From assembly GCA_964493995.1 (NCBI GenBank), contig CAZBQD010000021.1, forward strand, positions 1 to 31,889: a DNA stretch of 31,889 nucleotides, in the 5' to 3' direction. Below are positions 7,549-15,725 of this stretch, piece by piece (the stretch's first letter is position 1; each line of letters begins with the position of its first letter). Origin of the DNA: GCA-002282575 sp964493995 (GTDB lineage Bacteria > Pseudomonadota > Gammaproteobacteria > Thiomicrospirales > Thiomicrospiraceae). Both the position numbers and the translations under genes were made by a program. The notes beneath the pieces were generated by a model that saw only the letters and a program-made list of their open reading frames with translations, did not search any database and was not told the DNA's origin.

Positions 7549-8487
7549 TTAATTTCCTTGCTCATAAAATAAGAAGGTGCTGTTTACATTACGCGGATTC
7601 CAGCTGTCGTAGTGCTTCAAATGCTTAAATTGAGCCAAGTCTTTTGATTTAGCCGATACATCATCAATACTGCCCATATCTAACGCCGCTTTACCCACCA
7701 CGTCATTCAAGTAATCAAGGTAGTCCGCTGTCTCCTTTTTCGCCATCGCCATATCGGCAACACGACCATGACCCGGTACGACTTTTGCCGTCGGGTAGGC
7801 TTTCATCAGCTCATGCACAGCGGAGCGCCAGGTTTTAGGATTAGACCAACCCGGATGAATTCCCAGCATACGATCTAAATAAACATGGTCACCCGTAAAC
7901 ACCACATTCGCCTTGGGGACATAAACGGTCACATCACCCGGAAAATGAGCATCCGCAAAGTAGCGCACGGTGACTTCGCTTGCACCAATGGTCAGGCTAT
8001 GGCTATCCGTCGCAATAGGCTTAGCTGCTGTTACTGCCTCTGTGCCTTTCATTTGCTCGCCCAAGGTTTTAGTCAATGAATCTATCTGACCCTTAGCCAA
8101 TTTTTTCTGCGTTTCGACCGTTCGTTGTAAAGTCACAATTTCTGCACCCTTGGCCGCAAAATAACCATTGCCCAACCAACGATGATCTTGGCTTCCGGTA
8201 TTAATTACCGCCACAATGGGGTGCTTGGTGATTTTCGCTGCCGCTGCTTCCAACTGCTTAGCTGCTGCGTAGGAAGCGCCCGAATCAATCAAAATCGCAC
8301 CTTTATCCGTCACAATCAAACCGTGATTCGAATTTAAGCCAAAGTTTTCAACAGTACGATCATCGGTCGGACCGACAAAGGCATAGACATTGTCCGCCAC
8401 TTTATCAAATTTCACGTTGATCGGTGCAGCTAACACCGAACTACTCAATAAACCCGCCATCGCGGTTAGTAACCAAAATGGTTTCAT
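7549..8487 (-). CDS. Exported metallo-beta-lactamase-fold protein with a degenerate zinc site, in the ars operon
   Basis: 312 residues. A signal peptide (residues 1-20, ending VLA-AP) predicts a periplasmic protein. The fold is shown by GLIVTDKGAILIDSG, ADAHFPGD (His181), VFTGDHVY (Asp200) and VVPGHG (His240). The usual HxHxDH motif reads GSQDH (98-102): the first two histidines are replaced by Gly98 and Gln100, while Asp101 and His102 remain. This removes two ligands of the Zn1 site and keeps those of Zn2, so the protein may bind one metal or have a changed activity. AGGAG precedes the ATG. It lies between arsR and arsC with gaps of 9 and 2 nt. A role in arsenic handling is inferred from position only; the substrate is unknown. 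Confidence 0.85.
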   Translation of the reverse strand: MKPFWLLTAMAGLLSSSVLAAPINVKFDKVADNVYAFVGPTDDRTVENFGLNSNHGLIVTDKGAILIDSGASYAAAKQLEAAAAKITKHPIVAVINTGSQDHRWLGNGYFAAKGAEIVTLQRTVETQKKLAKGQIDSLTKTLGEQMKGTEAVTAAKPIATDSHSLTIGASEVTVRYFADAHFPGDVTVYVPKANVVFTGDHVYLDRMLGIHPGWSNPKTWRSAVHELMKAYPTAKVVPGHGRVADMAMAKKETADYLDYLNDVVGKAALDMGSIDDVSAKSKDLAQFKHLKHYDSWNPRNVNSTFLFYEQGN

Positions 8488-8496
8488 ATTATTCTC

Positions 8497-8808
8497 CTAA
8501 GAACCAGATAAAGTCGTTGGACAACCCGCACCACCGCAGCAGTTTTCCGTTAAATACACCAACAATTCGTTAAACTCTGAACGATTTGGTGAGTAATACA
8601 TAAACCGACTTTCTTGACGCGCTTGCACCAAGCCAGCCTGTGTCAGTGCTTTTAAGTGAAAAGACAAAGTTGAGCTAGGCATCGACAAAGCCGTCGCTAA
8701 ATCACCGGCCGATACTTTAGTCGTCGATTGAACGAGATGGCGAAACAAGGCTAAACGCCCTTCATGCGCCAAAGCAGATAACGCCAGAACAGCTTGTTGA
8801 TGTTGCAT
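8497..8808 (-). CDS. arsR: ArsR-type arsenite-responsive repressor
   Basis: 103-residue winged-helix protein of the ArsR/SmtB family: LAHEGRLALFRHLV (helix 2), SAGDLATALSMPSSTLSFHLKAL (recognition helix region) and a wing around RQESRFMYYSP. It lacks the ELCVCDL metal site of E. coli ArsR but ends with a cysteine cluster, Cys90-Cys91-x4-Cys96 (NCCGGAGC). This resembles the C-terminal As(III) site known from Acidithiobacillus-type ArsR. It should leave DNA when arsenite binds. First gene of the operon, with a good promoter and a candidate operator just upstream. Confidence 0.95.
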   Translation of the reverse strand: MQHQQAVLALSALAHEGRLALFRHLVQSTTKVSAGDLATALSMPSSTLSFHLKALTQAGLVQARQESRFMYYSPNRSEFNELLVYLTENCCGGAGCPTTLSGS

Positions 8809-8815
8809 ACAATAA

Positions 8816-8839
8816 TTCCATGCTTCTAGTTTTATGGAA
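8816..8839. promoter_or_regulatory. Candidate ArsR operator
   Basis: Inverted repeat TTCCAT (8816-8821) and ATGGAA (8834-8839) with a 12-nt AT-rich spacer, placed between the -10 element and the arsR start. Size, symmetry and position fit the 12-2-12-type operators of the ArsR family. The assignment rests on position. Confidence 0.5.
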
Positions 8840-8868
8840 ATATAAGGTTAAAATGGGTTTGCTGTCAA
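8839..8868 (-). promoter_or_regulatory. Sigma-70 promoter of the ars operon
   Basis: On the minus strand a perfect -35 TTGACA (8868-8863) and -10 TATATT (8844-8839) are separated by 18 nt. The -10 lies 30 nt before the arsR start codon. The -10 touches the inverted repeat proposed as operator. Confidence 0.8.
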
Positions 8869-8937
8869 GCTGGGTTAGTGAACGCGGTTAGTGTGAACGA
8901 TTGTTAAAACGTGCTTAGGGTTGTTGATAAATGCCCT

Positions 8938-9192
8938 CTAAGCTAAGCTAAAGGTGCTATGGGCAAACTGAATGTGTGCACCAGAATCTAACTGCGGTTG
9001 ACATACAAACGCGACTTGATCGCCTGGGGTAATACTATTGGTTCTAACAAACGCGGTTTTGGTTCTGGGGTGCTGTTTCATGTAGGCTGTGCTGTGTAAT
9101 GCCATGCAGCAACAAAATCGAGACTTTTGCAGAGACGAATAGGCGAGAGCCCACCGCCTGATAAAATTATTGTGGAAAGAGTAGCTTACCAA
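8938..9192 (-). pseudogene. Doubtful short ORF, possible degraded gene end
   Basis: An 84-codon frame on the minus strand whose first codons overlap the end of the DUF1640-type gene in another frame. The N-terminal half looks like random translation. The last 40 residues, with TAFVRTNSITPGDQVAF and GAHIQFAHSTFSLA, have the strand-turn pattern of the end of a beta-rich domain, somewhat like an FHA domain, and may be what remains of a gene truncated by its neighbour. No ribosome-binding site supports the start. Apart from this, the 8869-9166 stretch shows nothing I can name. Confidence 0.2.
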
Positions 9193-9448
9193 GAATTAAC
9201 ATACTTAAAGCTGTGTTGGCTGCTATCATCCAGTACATCAGGTTGAATTTGCCCTCGATTCTCTCGAAACGCACCTCGAACTTGCGTTCCATGGTGTCCA
9301 AGCTCTTGTCCAAGTGCTCTTTGGTCACCAACCCATCCTGTGCTGTTGCTATGCTGCGCACAATCGCCTCTGACTGTTCCGCCGAAATGCCCGCAGCTTT
9401 AAGCTTATCGATCAGTAGAAACTGGTCGAAGTGTATGATGGCTGCCAT
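9167..9448 (-). CDS. DUF1640-type (CCDC90-like) coiled-coil protein with C-terminal membrane anchor
   Basis: 93 residues. The layout is an N-terminal helical pair (FDQFLLIDKLKAAGISAEQSE), then LVTKEHLDKSLDTMERKFEV continuing as a coiled coil with an RFERIEGKF repeat, then one membrane span (about residues 70-90, MYWMIAANTALSMLILGKLL). This is the bacterial DUF1640 architecture, related to mitochondrial CCDC90/MCUR1. Function is unknown. AGGAG lies 7 nt before the ATG at 9448. It stands alone between the ars operon and a toxin-antitoxin pair; similar small genes are common in accessory regions. Confidence 0.8.
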   Translation of the reverse strand: MAAIIHFDQFLLIDKLKAAGISAEQSEAIVRSIATAQDGLVTKEHLDKSLDTMERKFEVRFERIEGKFNLMYWMIAANTALSMLILGKLLFPQ

Positions 9449-9618
9449 TTTCTGACTCCTGTTGAGATACTTTCATTATAAGATTAATAACAGCCTGTGT
9501 AAACACGCGCGCCGTATGCGCATCTTACCGTTCATTGCGACAATTTTTACCAATCAACGGCAATTTTAAGCGACAACTATCTTGTCTGCTCTGACAACCA
9601 TTAAGTTGAACGAACAGG

Positions 9619-9975
9619 TTATCTAACCGTAAAGGTTCTCGAAAAAACCGTCATCAGCGCACTAAAGTCAGCCGAGGATAATTGCGTGAGCAACCCTGTT
9701 TGTAGGTCAAAACGCGCCAAATCTAACGTACATACCCAATTCGCTACCGCTTCGCTGTCTGAGGTCAACTTATCGCGTGCCGATACAAAATACCGATAAT
9801 CACCACCTGCCAATTGTGTCGTTAAGGGAATGACGACAACGCCCTTAAAGGCGGCTTGATCGAGTGCTCGATTGAGAAAGTTATCTTGAATGACCACAGC
9901 AGGACGGATTTTGCCAAATTCGCTGTGATAGGTTTTGGCAAAATTGACCAAATACACACCACCCTGCACAATCAT
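9619..9975 (-). CDS. PemK/MazF-type mRNA endoribonuclease toxin
   Basis: 118 residues. The MazF/PemK fold is indicated by GGVYLVNFA at the N-terminus, the signature GKIRPAVVIQDNFLN (about 21-35), VVVIPLTTQL (46-55) and DLARFDLQTG followed by a helix. Family members cleave mRNA at short sequence motifs and are held inactive by the antitoxin. The ATG overlaps the stop of the upstream antitoxin gene (ATGA), the usual coupled arrangement. It differs clearly from the second PemK-like protein at 16783-17127, so the two are not a recent duplication. Confidence 0.85.
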   Translation of the reverse strand: MIVQGGVYLVNFAKTYHSEFGKIRPAVVIQDNFLNRALDQAAFKGVVVIPLTTQLAGGDYRYFVSARDKLTSDSEAVANWVCTLDLARFDLQTGLLTQLSSADFSALMTVFSRTFTVR

Positions 9976-10229
9976 AAAGCATTCCCTACATCTTCTACCG
10001 CCGACAAGCCATCAAACTCACTAGCAGACTGAGCCAAGGCTTTAGCATTGCGCTCTTGCCACAAGCAATACTCAATTTCCGACAAGGCCGCCTGAATATT
10101 CGGCAAAAACCTAGCAGGAATAACGATGCTTTTAAGCTCGGATTTGCGCTTGTCTTCTAAATACAAAACATCGTCGGTAATGCTTAATAAGGCTGGTTTG
10201 CGCAACACATCGTTCATAGCTAATTGCAT
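9972..10229 (-). CDS. Antitoxin of the MazF/PemK-type pair
   Basis: 85 residues, acidic at the C-terminus (SEFDGLSAVEDVGNAL), as expected for a part that wraps around a toxin. The N-terminal part is not a standard AbrB or ribbon-helix-helix sequence that I recognise, so its DNA-binding fold is uncertain. The ATG at 10229 is preceded by GAGGTG at 4-5 nt; an internal ATG at 10217 has none. Identity as antitoxin rests on size, order and the 4-nt overlap with the toxin gene. An inverted repeat just upstream suggests autoregulation. Confidence 0.75.
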   Translation of the reverse strand: MQLAMNDVLRKPALLSITDDVLYLEDKRKSELKSIVIPARFLPNIQAALSEIEYCLWQERNAKALAQSASEFDGLSAVEDVGNAL

Positions 10230-10248
10230 AGAACACCTCGAAGATTGA

Positions 10249-10273
10249 ATAATGATACATGTGAATCATTATA
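10249..10273. promoter_or_regulatory. Operator/-10 region of the toxin-antitoxin operon
   Basis: ATAATGAT (10249-10256) and ATCATTAT (10265-10272) form a perfect 8-bp inverted repeat with an 8-nt spacer. A minus-strand TATAAT (10273-10268) overlaps its right arm, so a bound complex would block the promoter. No clear -35 was found. Confidence 0.55.
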
Positions 10274-10383
10274 CAGGTAAACAACAATCAAAGTTAATCT
10301 GGTATTTAAGGTCTCTGCTAAACCCAATACCCCATGCGCATAAAAGTTTGCTATGATGAGCCAAAACAACCAGAAGATTACTT

Positions 10384-11319
10384 ATGTCACATCACCACCA
10401 TCACAGCACACCAACGGAAATGAATCATCGTTTCCAACTAGCCATTTTGCTCAATTTGGTTTTTGTTGCCATTGAGGCTTACTTTGGTTGGCTATCAAAT
10501 TCGCTCGCCTTACTAGCCGATGCCGGACATAACTTAAGCGATGTGGCAGGGTTGCTGTTAGCATGGCTGGGCGTATGGGCGACCGGTTGGAAAGCCAATC
10601 AGCGCCACACTTATGGTTGGCAAAAATTGTCTATCATGGCGAGTTTGCTCAATGCGCTCATGCTCATAGCTGCTATGGGTTACTTGGCTTATGAAGCGGT
10701 CACTCGCCTTGGTCATACACACGAACTTCGGGGTGAAACCATGGTTTGGGTTGCCATGGTGGGCATTGTCATTAATGCACTAACCGCTTGGTTGTTTTTG
10801 AAAGACAGTCATAGCGACTTAAATATGCGTGCCGCCTTTTTACACATGAGTGCCGACGCGCTGGTATCCTTGGGCGTAGTGATTTCCGGATTGCTGGTAC
10901 TCTGGCTGGGCTGGACGTGGATAGATACGCTGATGAGTTTGATCATTGCTGGTGTCGTGGTTGCTGCCACTTGGTCGGTATTCACGCAATCTTTACACCT
11001 GAGTTTTGATGGCGTTCCTGCTCATATTTCCTATACAGCCGTCGAACAACAGTTATTAACACTGCCAGGCGTCATCGCCGTTCACAATCTGCATATTTGG
11101 GCGATGAGTACCCACAGCAACGCGCTCAGTGCGCACCTAGTCGTTGATGAAACTGCCTGTCACGACGAAGTATTAACGCAAGCGCGACAGGTCTTGAAAG
11201 AAGAGTTTGACTTAACGCAAACGACCTTGCAATTAGAATCTGCTCATTATGCCGAGCAATGCCAAACGCAAATCATGCCCATGGAAACTCACGAACACCA
11301 CCATCATCACGCGCACTAG
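10384..11319 (+). CDS. Cation diffusion facilitator (CzcD/ZitB-like zinc exporter)
   Basis: 311 residues, six membrane spans then a cytoplasmic domain. The transport-site motifs are LLADAGHNLSDVAGL (span 2) and HMSADALVSLGVV (span 5), together the H-D pairs of zinc-type CDF proteins. The C-terminal domain contains GVIAVHNLHIWAMSTHSNALSAHLVV, typical of CDF dimerisation. Both ends are histidine-rich: MSHHHHH at the start and HEHHHHHAH at the end. It exports Zn2+ (perhaps Cd2+ or Co2+) in exchange for protons. The gene occupies the place downstream of dnaE where accA often lies, facing dnaE. The ribosome-binding site is weak (AGAAG). Confidence 0.9.
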   Translation: MSHHHHHSTPTEMNHRFQLAILLNLVFVAIEAYFGWLSNSLALLADAGHNLSDVAGLLLAWLGVWATGWKANQRHTYGWQKLSIMASLLNALMLIAAMGYLAYEAVTRLGHTHELRGETMVWVAMVGIVINALTAWLFLKDSHSDLNMRAAFLHMSADALVSLGVVISGLLVLWLGWTWIDTLMSLIIAGVVVAATWSVFTQSLHLSFDGVPAHISYTAVEQQLLTLPGVIAVHNLHIWAMSTHSNALSAHLVVDETACHDEVLTQARQVLKEEFDLTQTTLQLESAHYAEQCQTQIMPMETHEHHHHHAH

Positions 11320-11333
11320 CATTTCACACACAC

Positions 11334-11368
11334 TTATCCCCAACCTTGCCAACAAAAATTGGGGATAA
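11334..11368. terminator. 10-bp stem-loop between convergent genes
   Basis: TTATCCCCAA (11334-11343) and TTGGGGATAA (11359-11368) pair perfectly around a 15-nt loop, 15 nt after the exporter stop and 15 nt beyond the dnaE stop. No U-run follows, so it is probably a shared RNA 3'-end structure rather than a classical terminator. Confidence 0.5.
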
Positions 11369-11383
11369 ATCCAGTCACTTTCC

Positions 11384-14300
11384 CTAGTAAAGCAACTCGG
11401 CTTCAATGCCTAATCGTGCGATAGCACTCATCCATTCCGGCGTAGGCAATAAAGACAGCAGTTCCGCATTCCCTTGTTGGGTTAAAGGCACTTGCCAACC
11501 CGCCTGACGCCAAGCGAAACGCACTGGCTTGCCTTGCTCATCATCACGTGCACTGGCTAAGAGTTGCAACAGCCCTTGCGCATCCCAATCGGCATCAGCA
11601 TGAAGGGTCAACATAACAGCTTTGGCTTGTTCAATGTAAGCTTGCTCAAAGGGAATAATGCGCGATGCGCGCAAACGCGCCTGACCCGAGTAGCCATCTA
11701 GAGACAATTCCCCATCGACCACCACCAAATCATCCACCGCCAGTTTGTTCAACACCTCACCGCCCAACTCACCAAAAGCCGACACCTCCAGCACTTGGTC
11801 TTGATCTTCAATCGCGACAAACACCATTTTATCGCCACGCTTACCAATTTTGGTACGTATGGCATCGATACGACCCGCTAACAAGACCTTCTGCCCACCG
11901 CGCTTGCCGAAATCGGCCGCTTTAGGTTCGGGTAAGCTGGCCAGTGTATGAGCAAATCGTTTCGCACGATCACGCACACTATCAAATGGATGCCCACTCA
12001 AAAAGAAACCTAACACGGCTTTTTCTTTACGCAATAACTCATCTAGAGGCGTTTCATCACAGGCATCATATTCACAGGTAGCGACCACATCTTCCATGGC
12101 AAAAGCATCGCCGAACAAATCATTCTGACCACTGGCAATCCGCGCTGCTTCCTGTTGAGCATGATCTAAGGCTTTGGTGAGGTTAGCATGTAAGGCCGCT
12201 CGATGCGTTCCGAGTTCATCCATCGCGCCCGCATCAATGAGTGCTTCAATCATGCGGCGGTTAAGTTGCTTGTTAGTACGCACACAGAAATCGAACAGGT
12301 CTTTGAACATGCCGTTGGTGCTTCGCTCTTTCATCACCTCGGCCAGCGCGTCTTCACCCGCTCCCTTCACCGCACCCAAACCATAGCGAATGGCATTCAC
12401 CGTTTGCACCGAAAAACCGACCGAGCTTTCGTTAATATCCGGTGGTAACAGCGTTAAGCCCATTGAGCGACACTCTTTGAGCATGTGTACCACTTTGTCT
12501 GTATTGTCCATATCGGCCGTTAACACCGCTGCCATTAAATAAGCCGGATAATGGGTTTTTAACCAAGCGGTTTGGTAAGAAACCAAAGCATAAGCAGCCG
12601 AATGCGATTTGTTAAAGCCATAGTTGGCGAACTCTTCCATGATGTCGAAGGTACGCCCAGCAATTTCAGGATCAATACCATTGGCTTCGGCGCCGACACG
12701 GAAGGTTTCACGCTGACGCGCCATTTCTGCCGCATCCTTTTTACCCATGGCACGACGCAGTAAGTCAGCACCACCCAGACTGTAATTGGCCATAATCTGA
12801 GCGGTTTGCATCACCTGCTCTTGATACAAAATGGTGCCATAAGTCGGGTTCAAAATGGGTTCTAAGCAAGGGTGTAGATATTCCACCTTTTGCCGCCCGT
12901 GCTTACGATTAATAAAGTCATCGACCATGCCAGAACCCAAAGGACCGGGGCGAAACAAGGCCACCAGAGCGACAATGTCTTCAAAGCAGTCGGGCTGTAA
13001 GCGACGAATCAGGTCTTGCATGCCGCTAGACTCTAACTGGAATACACCTGAAGTATTACCGGTTTTAATCATGGTATAGGTTTTGGCATCATCCAACGGA
13101 ATACGGCTAATATCGACAATCGGCCCATCAGCACGCGCATCACCCGTTTCGCGCATCACTGCCGGTAAGCAGCCTTGGTTAATGCCTTTGACCGCCCAAT
13201 CAATAATGGTCAGCGTACGCAGCCCCAAGAAGTCGAACTTCACCAAACCAACGGCTTCGACATCGCTTTTATCAAATTGCGTCACCAAGTTACTGCCATC
13301 GGCTTCGCAATACATAGGTGCAAACGTCCATAACGGGCGCGGACCAATGACCACCCCACCAGCATGACGACCGACGTTACGCGCCAGCCCTTCCAATTTC
13401 AGACCTAAACGCAATAAGTAAGCAACTTCTTCATCGTTTTCGAACTTGTCTTTTAACTCTGGCTCTTTCTCAATCGCATCTTTGAGCGTAATACCCAACT
13501 CATTCGGAATCAACTTAGAAATACGATCGACGAAACCATAAGCAAAGCCTAACACCCGTCCCACATCGCGGATCACACCCTTCGCCGCCATCGTACCGTA
13601 GGTAATGATTTGCGACACATGATCGCGACCATAGGTACGCGCCACATAGTCAATCACCTCATCGCGTCGATCCATACAGAAATCTACGTCAAAGTCGGGC
13701 ATGGATACCCGTTCAGGATTGAGGAAACGTTCGAACAGTAAATCGTAAGGCAGAGGGTCTAAGTCGGTAATTTTGAGCGCATAAGCCACCAGCGAACCTG
13801 CCCCCGAACCCCGACCAGGACCAACCGGAATACCATTATCTTTCGCCCATTGAATGAAGTCGGCAACAATGAGGAAGTAACCGGGAAAGCCCATTTGGTT
13901 AATGGTCGATAATTCAATTTCCAGACGTTCACGATAAGGCTTGGCCTTGTCTTCAAAATCGGGGGCTTGCGTATCAAACTGAATCGCTAAGCGCTCATCC
14001 AGCCCCTTGCGTGAGGTGTAGGCGAAATACTCATCAATGGTCATGCCATCAGGGATAGGGAAATCGGGCAAATAGTTTTTACCCAAGGTCAAAGAAAGAT
14101 TACAGGCTTGCGCCACCGCCACCGTATTAGCAAGCACCTGCGGCATATCGGCAAATAGTTCACACATTTCTGCTTGCGAACGCCAATACTGCTGTTCGCT
14201 ATGTCGCTTAGGACGACTGGCATCGTCCAATACATAACCTTCTCGAATACACACGCGCACTTCATGCGCTTCAAAGTCTTCTGGTGTCGCAAAGCAGACA

Positions 14301-14905
14301 TGATTGACCGCCACCATAGGCACAGCCGATTGCGTCGATAAAGACACTGCCAGCCCAATCCATTGTGCCTCCATCGTCCGGCCAGTGCGACTGACCGATA
14401 ACAACACGCGTTGTGGCATCAATTCAGTCCACTCCAGCAAAGCCGGTGCGGCTTCAGCTAGCCCTTGCGTCAACGCCGTTTTACCAAGCATCGAGTTTTG
14501 CCCCAGCATCACCAACAATCCTTCATGATGCGACTGCAACCAAGACCACTGAATCACTGGCTCACCCGTTTTCTGGCCTTCGGTATAAGCACGACTCATT
14601 AAATACGACAGGTTTTGATAACCATCGTAATGCAAACATAAAAAAGTCACCGCGCTGAGCGAACCATCCGCTTGTTGCACCTGCACATCCGCGCCGACAA
14701 TCGGTTTCACGCCAGCCGCCAAGGCCGCTTTGTAAAACTGCACCAAACCGAACATATTGTTCCAATCAGTCAGGGCTACCGCCACCTGACCATCGCTGGC
14801 AGCCAGCTTACACAATTGCTTCACGCTCAGCGTCGAATCAATCAACGAAAACTCGGAATGGACGGCTAAATGGACAAAACGGGGTGAGGAAGAAAGGTCG
14901 CTCAT
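11384..14905 (-). CDS. dnaE: DNA polymerase III alpha subunit
   Basis: 1173 residues (E. coli 1160). Replicative polymerase. The N-terminal PHP domain begins VHLAVHSEFSLIDS; the polymerase active site is PDFDVDF with Asp406 and Asp408, and the third Asp is D558 in KFDFLGL. GPGRGSGAGSLVAY is the fingers/palm signature. The sliding-clamp-binding motif is QNDLF at 927-931, equivalent to QADMF of E. coli. The OB fold follows (VLLAGRIDAIRTKIG) and then the C-terminal tau-binding region. In relatives dnaE commonly follows rnhB directly; here about 4 kb of accessory genes lie between, and the gene has its own promoter. Confidence 0.98.
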   Translation of the reverse strand: MSDLSSSPRFVHLAVHSEFSLIDSTLSVKQLCKLAASDGQVAVALTDWNNMFGLVQFYKAALAAGVKPIVGADVQVQQADGSLSAVTFLCLHYDGYQNLSYLMSRAYTEGQKTGEPVIQWSWLQSHHEGLLVMLGQNSMLGKTALTQGLAEAAPALLEWTELMPQRVLLSVSRTGRTMEAQWIGLAVSLSTQSAVPMVAVNHVCFATPEDFEAHEVRVCIREGYVLDDASRPKRHSEQQYWRSQAEMCELFADMPQVLANTVAVAQACNLSLTLGKNYLPDFPIPDGMTIDEYFAYTSRKGLDERLAIQFDTQAPDFEDKAKPYRERLEIELSTINQMGFPGYFLIVADFIQWAKDNGIPVGPGRGSGAGSLVAYALKITDLDPLPYDLLFERFLNPERVSMPDFDVDFCMDRRDEVIDYVARTYGRDHVSQIITYGTMAAKGVIRDVGRVLGFAYGFVDRISKLIPNELGITLKDAIEKEPELKDKFENDEEVAYLLRLGLKLEGLARNVGRHAGGVVIGPRPLWTFAPMYCEADGSNLVTQFDKSDVEAVGLVKFDFLGLRTLTIIDWAVKGINQGCLPAVMRETGDARADGPIVDISRIPLDDAKTYTMIKTGNTSGVFQLESSGMQDLIRRLQPDCFEDIVALVALFRPGPLGSGMVDDFINRKHGRQKVEYLHPCLEPILNPTYGTILYQEQVMQTAQIMANYSLGGADLLRRAMGKKDAAEMARQRETFRVGAEANGIDPEIAGRTFDIMEEFANYGFNKSHSAAYALVSYQTAWLKTHYPAYLMAAVLTADMDNTDKVVHMLKECRSMGLTLLPPDINESSVGFSVQTVNAIRYGLGAVKGAGEDALAEVMKERSTNGMFKDLFDFCVRTNKQLNRRMIEALIDAGAMDELGTHRAALHANLTKALDHAQQEAARIASGQNDLFGDAFAMEDVVATCEYDACDETPLDELLRKEKAVLGFFLSGHPFDSVRDRAKRFAHTLASLPEPKAADFGKRGGQKVLLAGRIDAIRTKIGKRGDKMVFVAIEDQDQVLEVSAFGELGGEVLNKLAVDDLVVVDGELSLDGYSGQARLRASRIIPFEQAYIEQAKAVMLTLHADADWDAQGLLQLLASARDDEQGKPVRFAWRQAGWQVPLTQQGNAELLSLLPTPEWMSAIARLGIEAELLY

Positions 14906-14932
14906 AAGCTTCTCAAAAACACAGATGGGGCT

Positions 14933-14941
14933 ATTATAACA
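14933..14941 (-). promoter_or_regulatory. Extended -10 promoter of dnaE
   Basis: The minus strand reads TGTTATAAT (14941-14933), a perfect TATAAT with the TGn extension, 28 nt before the dnaE start codon. No good -35 is present (CCAATC at 17-nt spacing), which is usual for extended -10 promoters. Upstream, the plus strand carries a row of G-runs. Confidence 0.65.
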
Positions 14942-15004
14942 CGGGGATGTGGGGTGATTGGATTGGGGCGTTGGGAGTTATTTCGTTAGCTATTGAAAAG
15001 TTTT

Positions 15005-15421
15005 TTAAGCACTAAAGGGGTTAACTAAGGCTACACCCACCTCATCAAAGTCTTTCATATTGCGCGTCGCCAAAGGTAAACCGTGCTGAAGCGCAATGGC
15101 AGCAATTTGACCATCTTGAAAACTCATCGGGCGTCCTTGCCCTTTTCGCAATGCCATTACGCGGGCAAAATAAACAGCAGATTGGGCATCAAATCCCAAT
15201 AAGCGACCATCAAATCCTTGGTCAACAAATTGTTTAAACCTAAGCGCTAAGCTATCGCGTCGATTGCCAAAAGGTAAGGCCGCAATACCATACTCAATCT
15301 CCGCTAGCGTAATACTGCTCAAAAAACAGGCTTTTACAGATTGTCGATTAAGCCACTCAATCACTTGTGGATTAGGCCTTGAGCGCATCACTTCCGAAAT
15401 AATATTCGTATCTAATAACAT
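15005..15421 (-). CDS. PIN-domain toxin, VapC/FitB type
   Basis: 138 residues from ATG 15421. PIN-domain ribonuclease with acidic residues at the expected sites: D4 (LLDTNIISE), E41 (TLAEIEYG), D103 (SFQDGQIAAIA) and D124 (TRNMKDF). Sequence style is that of FitB-like VapC proteins, which cut tRNA or rRNA and are neutralised by a ribbon-helix-helix antitoxin. I start at ATG 15421, which overlaps the antitoxin stop (TGATG), and not at the GTG one codon earlier. It is the last module of the island, next to dnaE; no copy of the 39-nt island repeat follows it. Confidence 0.93.
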   Translation of the reverse strand: MLLDTNIISEVMRSRPNPQVIEWLNRQSVKACFLSSITLAEIEYGIAALPFGNRRDSLALRFKQFVDQGFDGRLLGFDAQSAVYFARVMALRKGQGRPMSFQDGQIAAIALQHGLPLATRNMKDFDEVGVALVNPFSA

Positions 15422-15657
15422 CACGATAAATCCAAAGCCTGATAACCCTGACGTTCCAGTTGAGGCAAAGGATCATCTAGACATTGATCGGAAAAACAGT
15501 TCAACGCCAAGGTACCTAATGGAAGGTCGGGCTGTTTAACGGCCTTACTCAATAGCTCTCTGACCTTTTGTTCTAATGACAAGCCTTGTTGTTGCGCCAT
15601 CTTCTTTAATGACACATAAACAGCATCATCAATATTACGGATACTTAAACTGGCCAT
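15421..15657 (-). CDS. Ribbon-helix-helix antitoxin, FitA/VapB type
   Basis: 78 residues. MASLSIRNIDDAVYVSLKKM begins a FitA-like ribbon-helix-helix DNA-binding domain, followed by GLSLEQKVRELL and an extended acidic tail that would occupy the PIN active site. The ATG at 15657 is chosen because AGGA lies 8 nt upstream; a GTG two codons earlier is poorly placed. The stop overlaps the toxin start by 1 nt. Confidence 0.9.
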   Translation of the reverse strand: MASLSIRNIDDAVYVSLKKMAQQQGLSLEQKVRELLSKAVKQPDLPLGTLALNCFSDQCLDDPLPQLERQGYQALDLS

Positions 15658-15725
15658 TATCACTTTCCTACCTTACATTATTTGATAGCAATGCTAGCAC
15701 CGATGATTTATGATTGCAATTTTTT

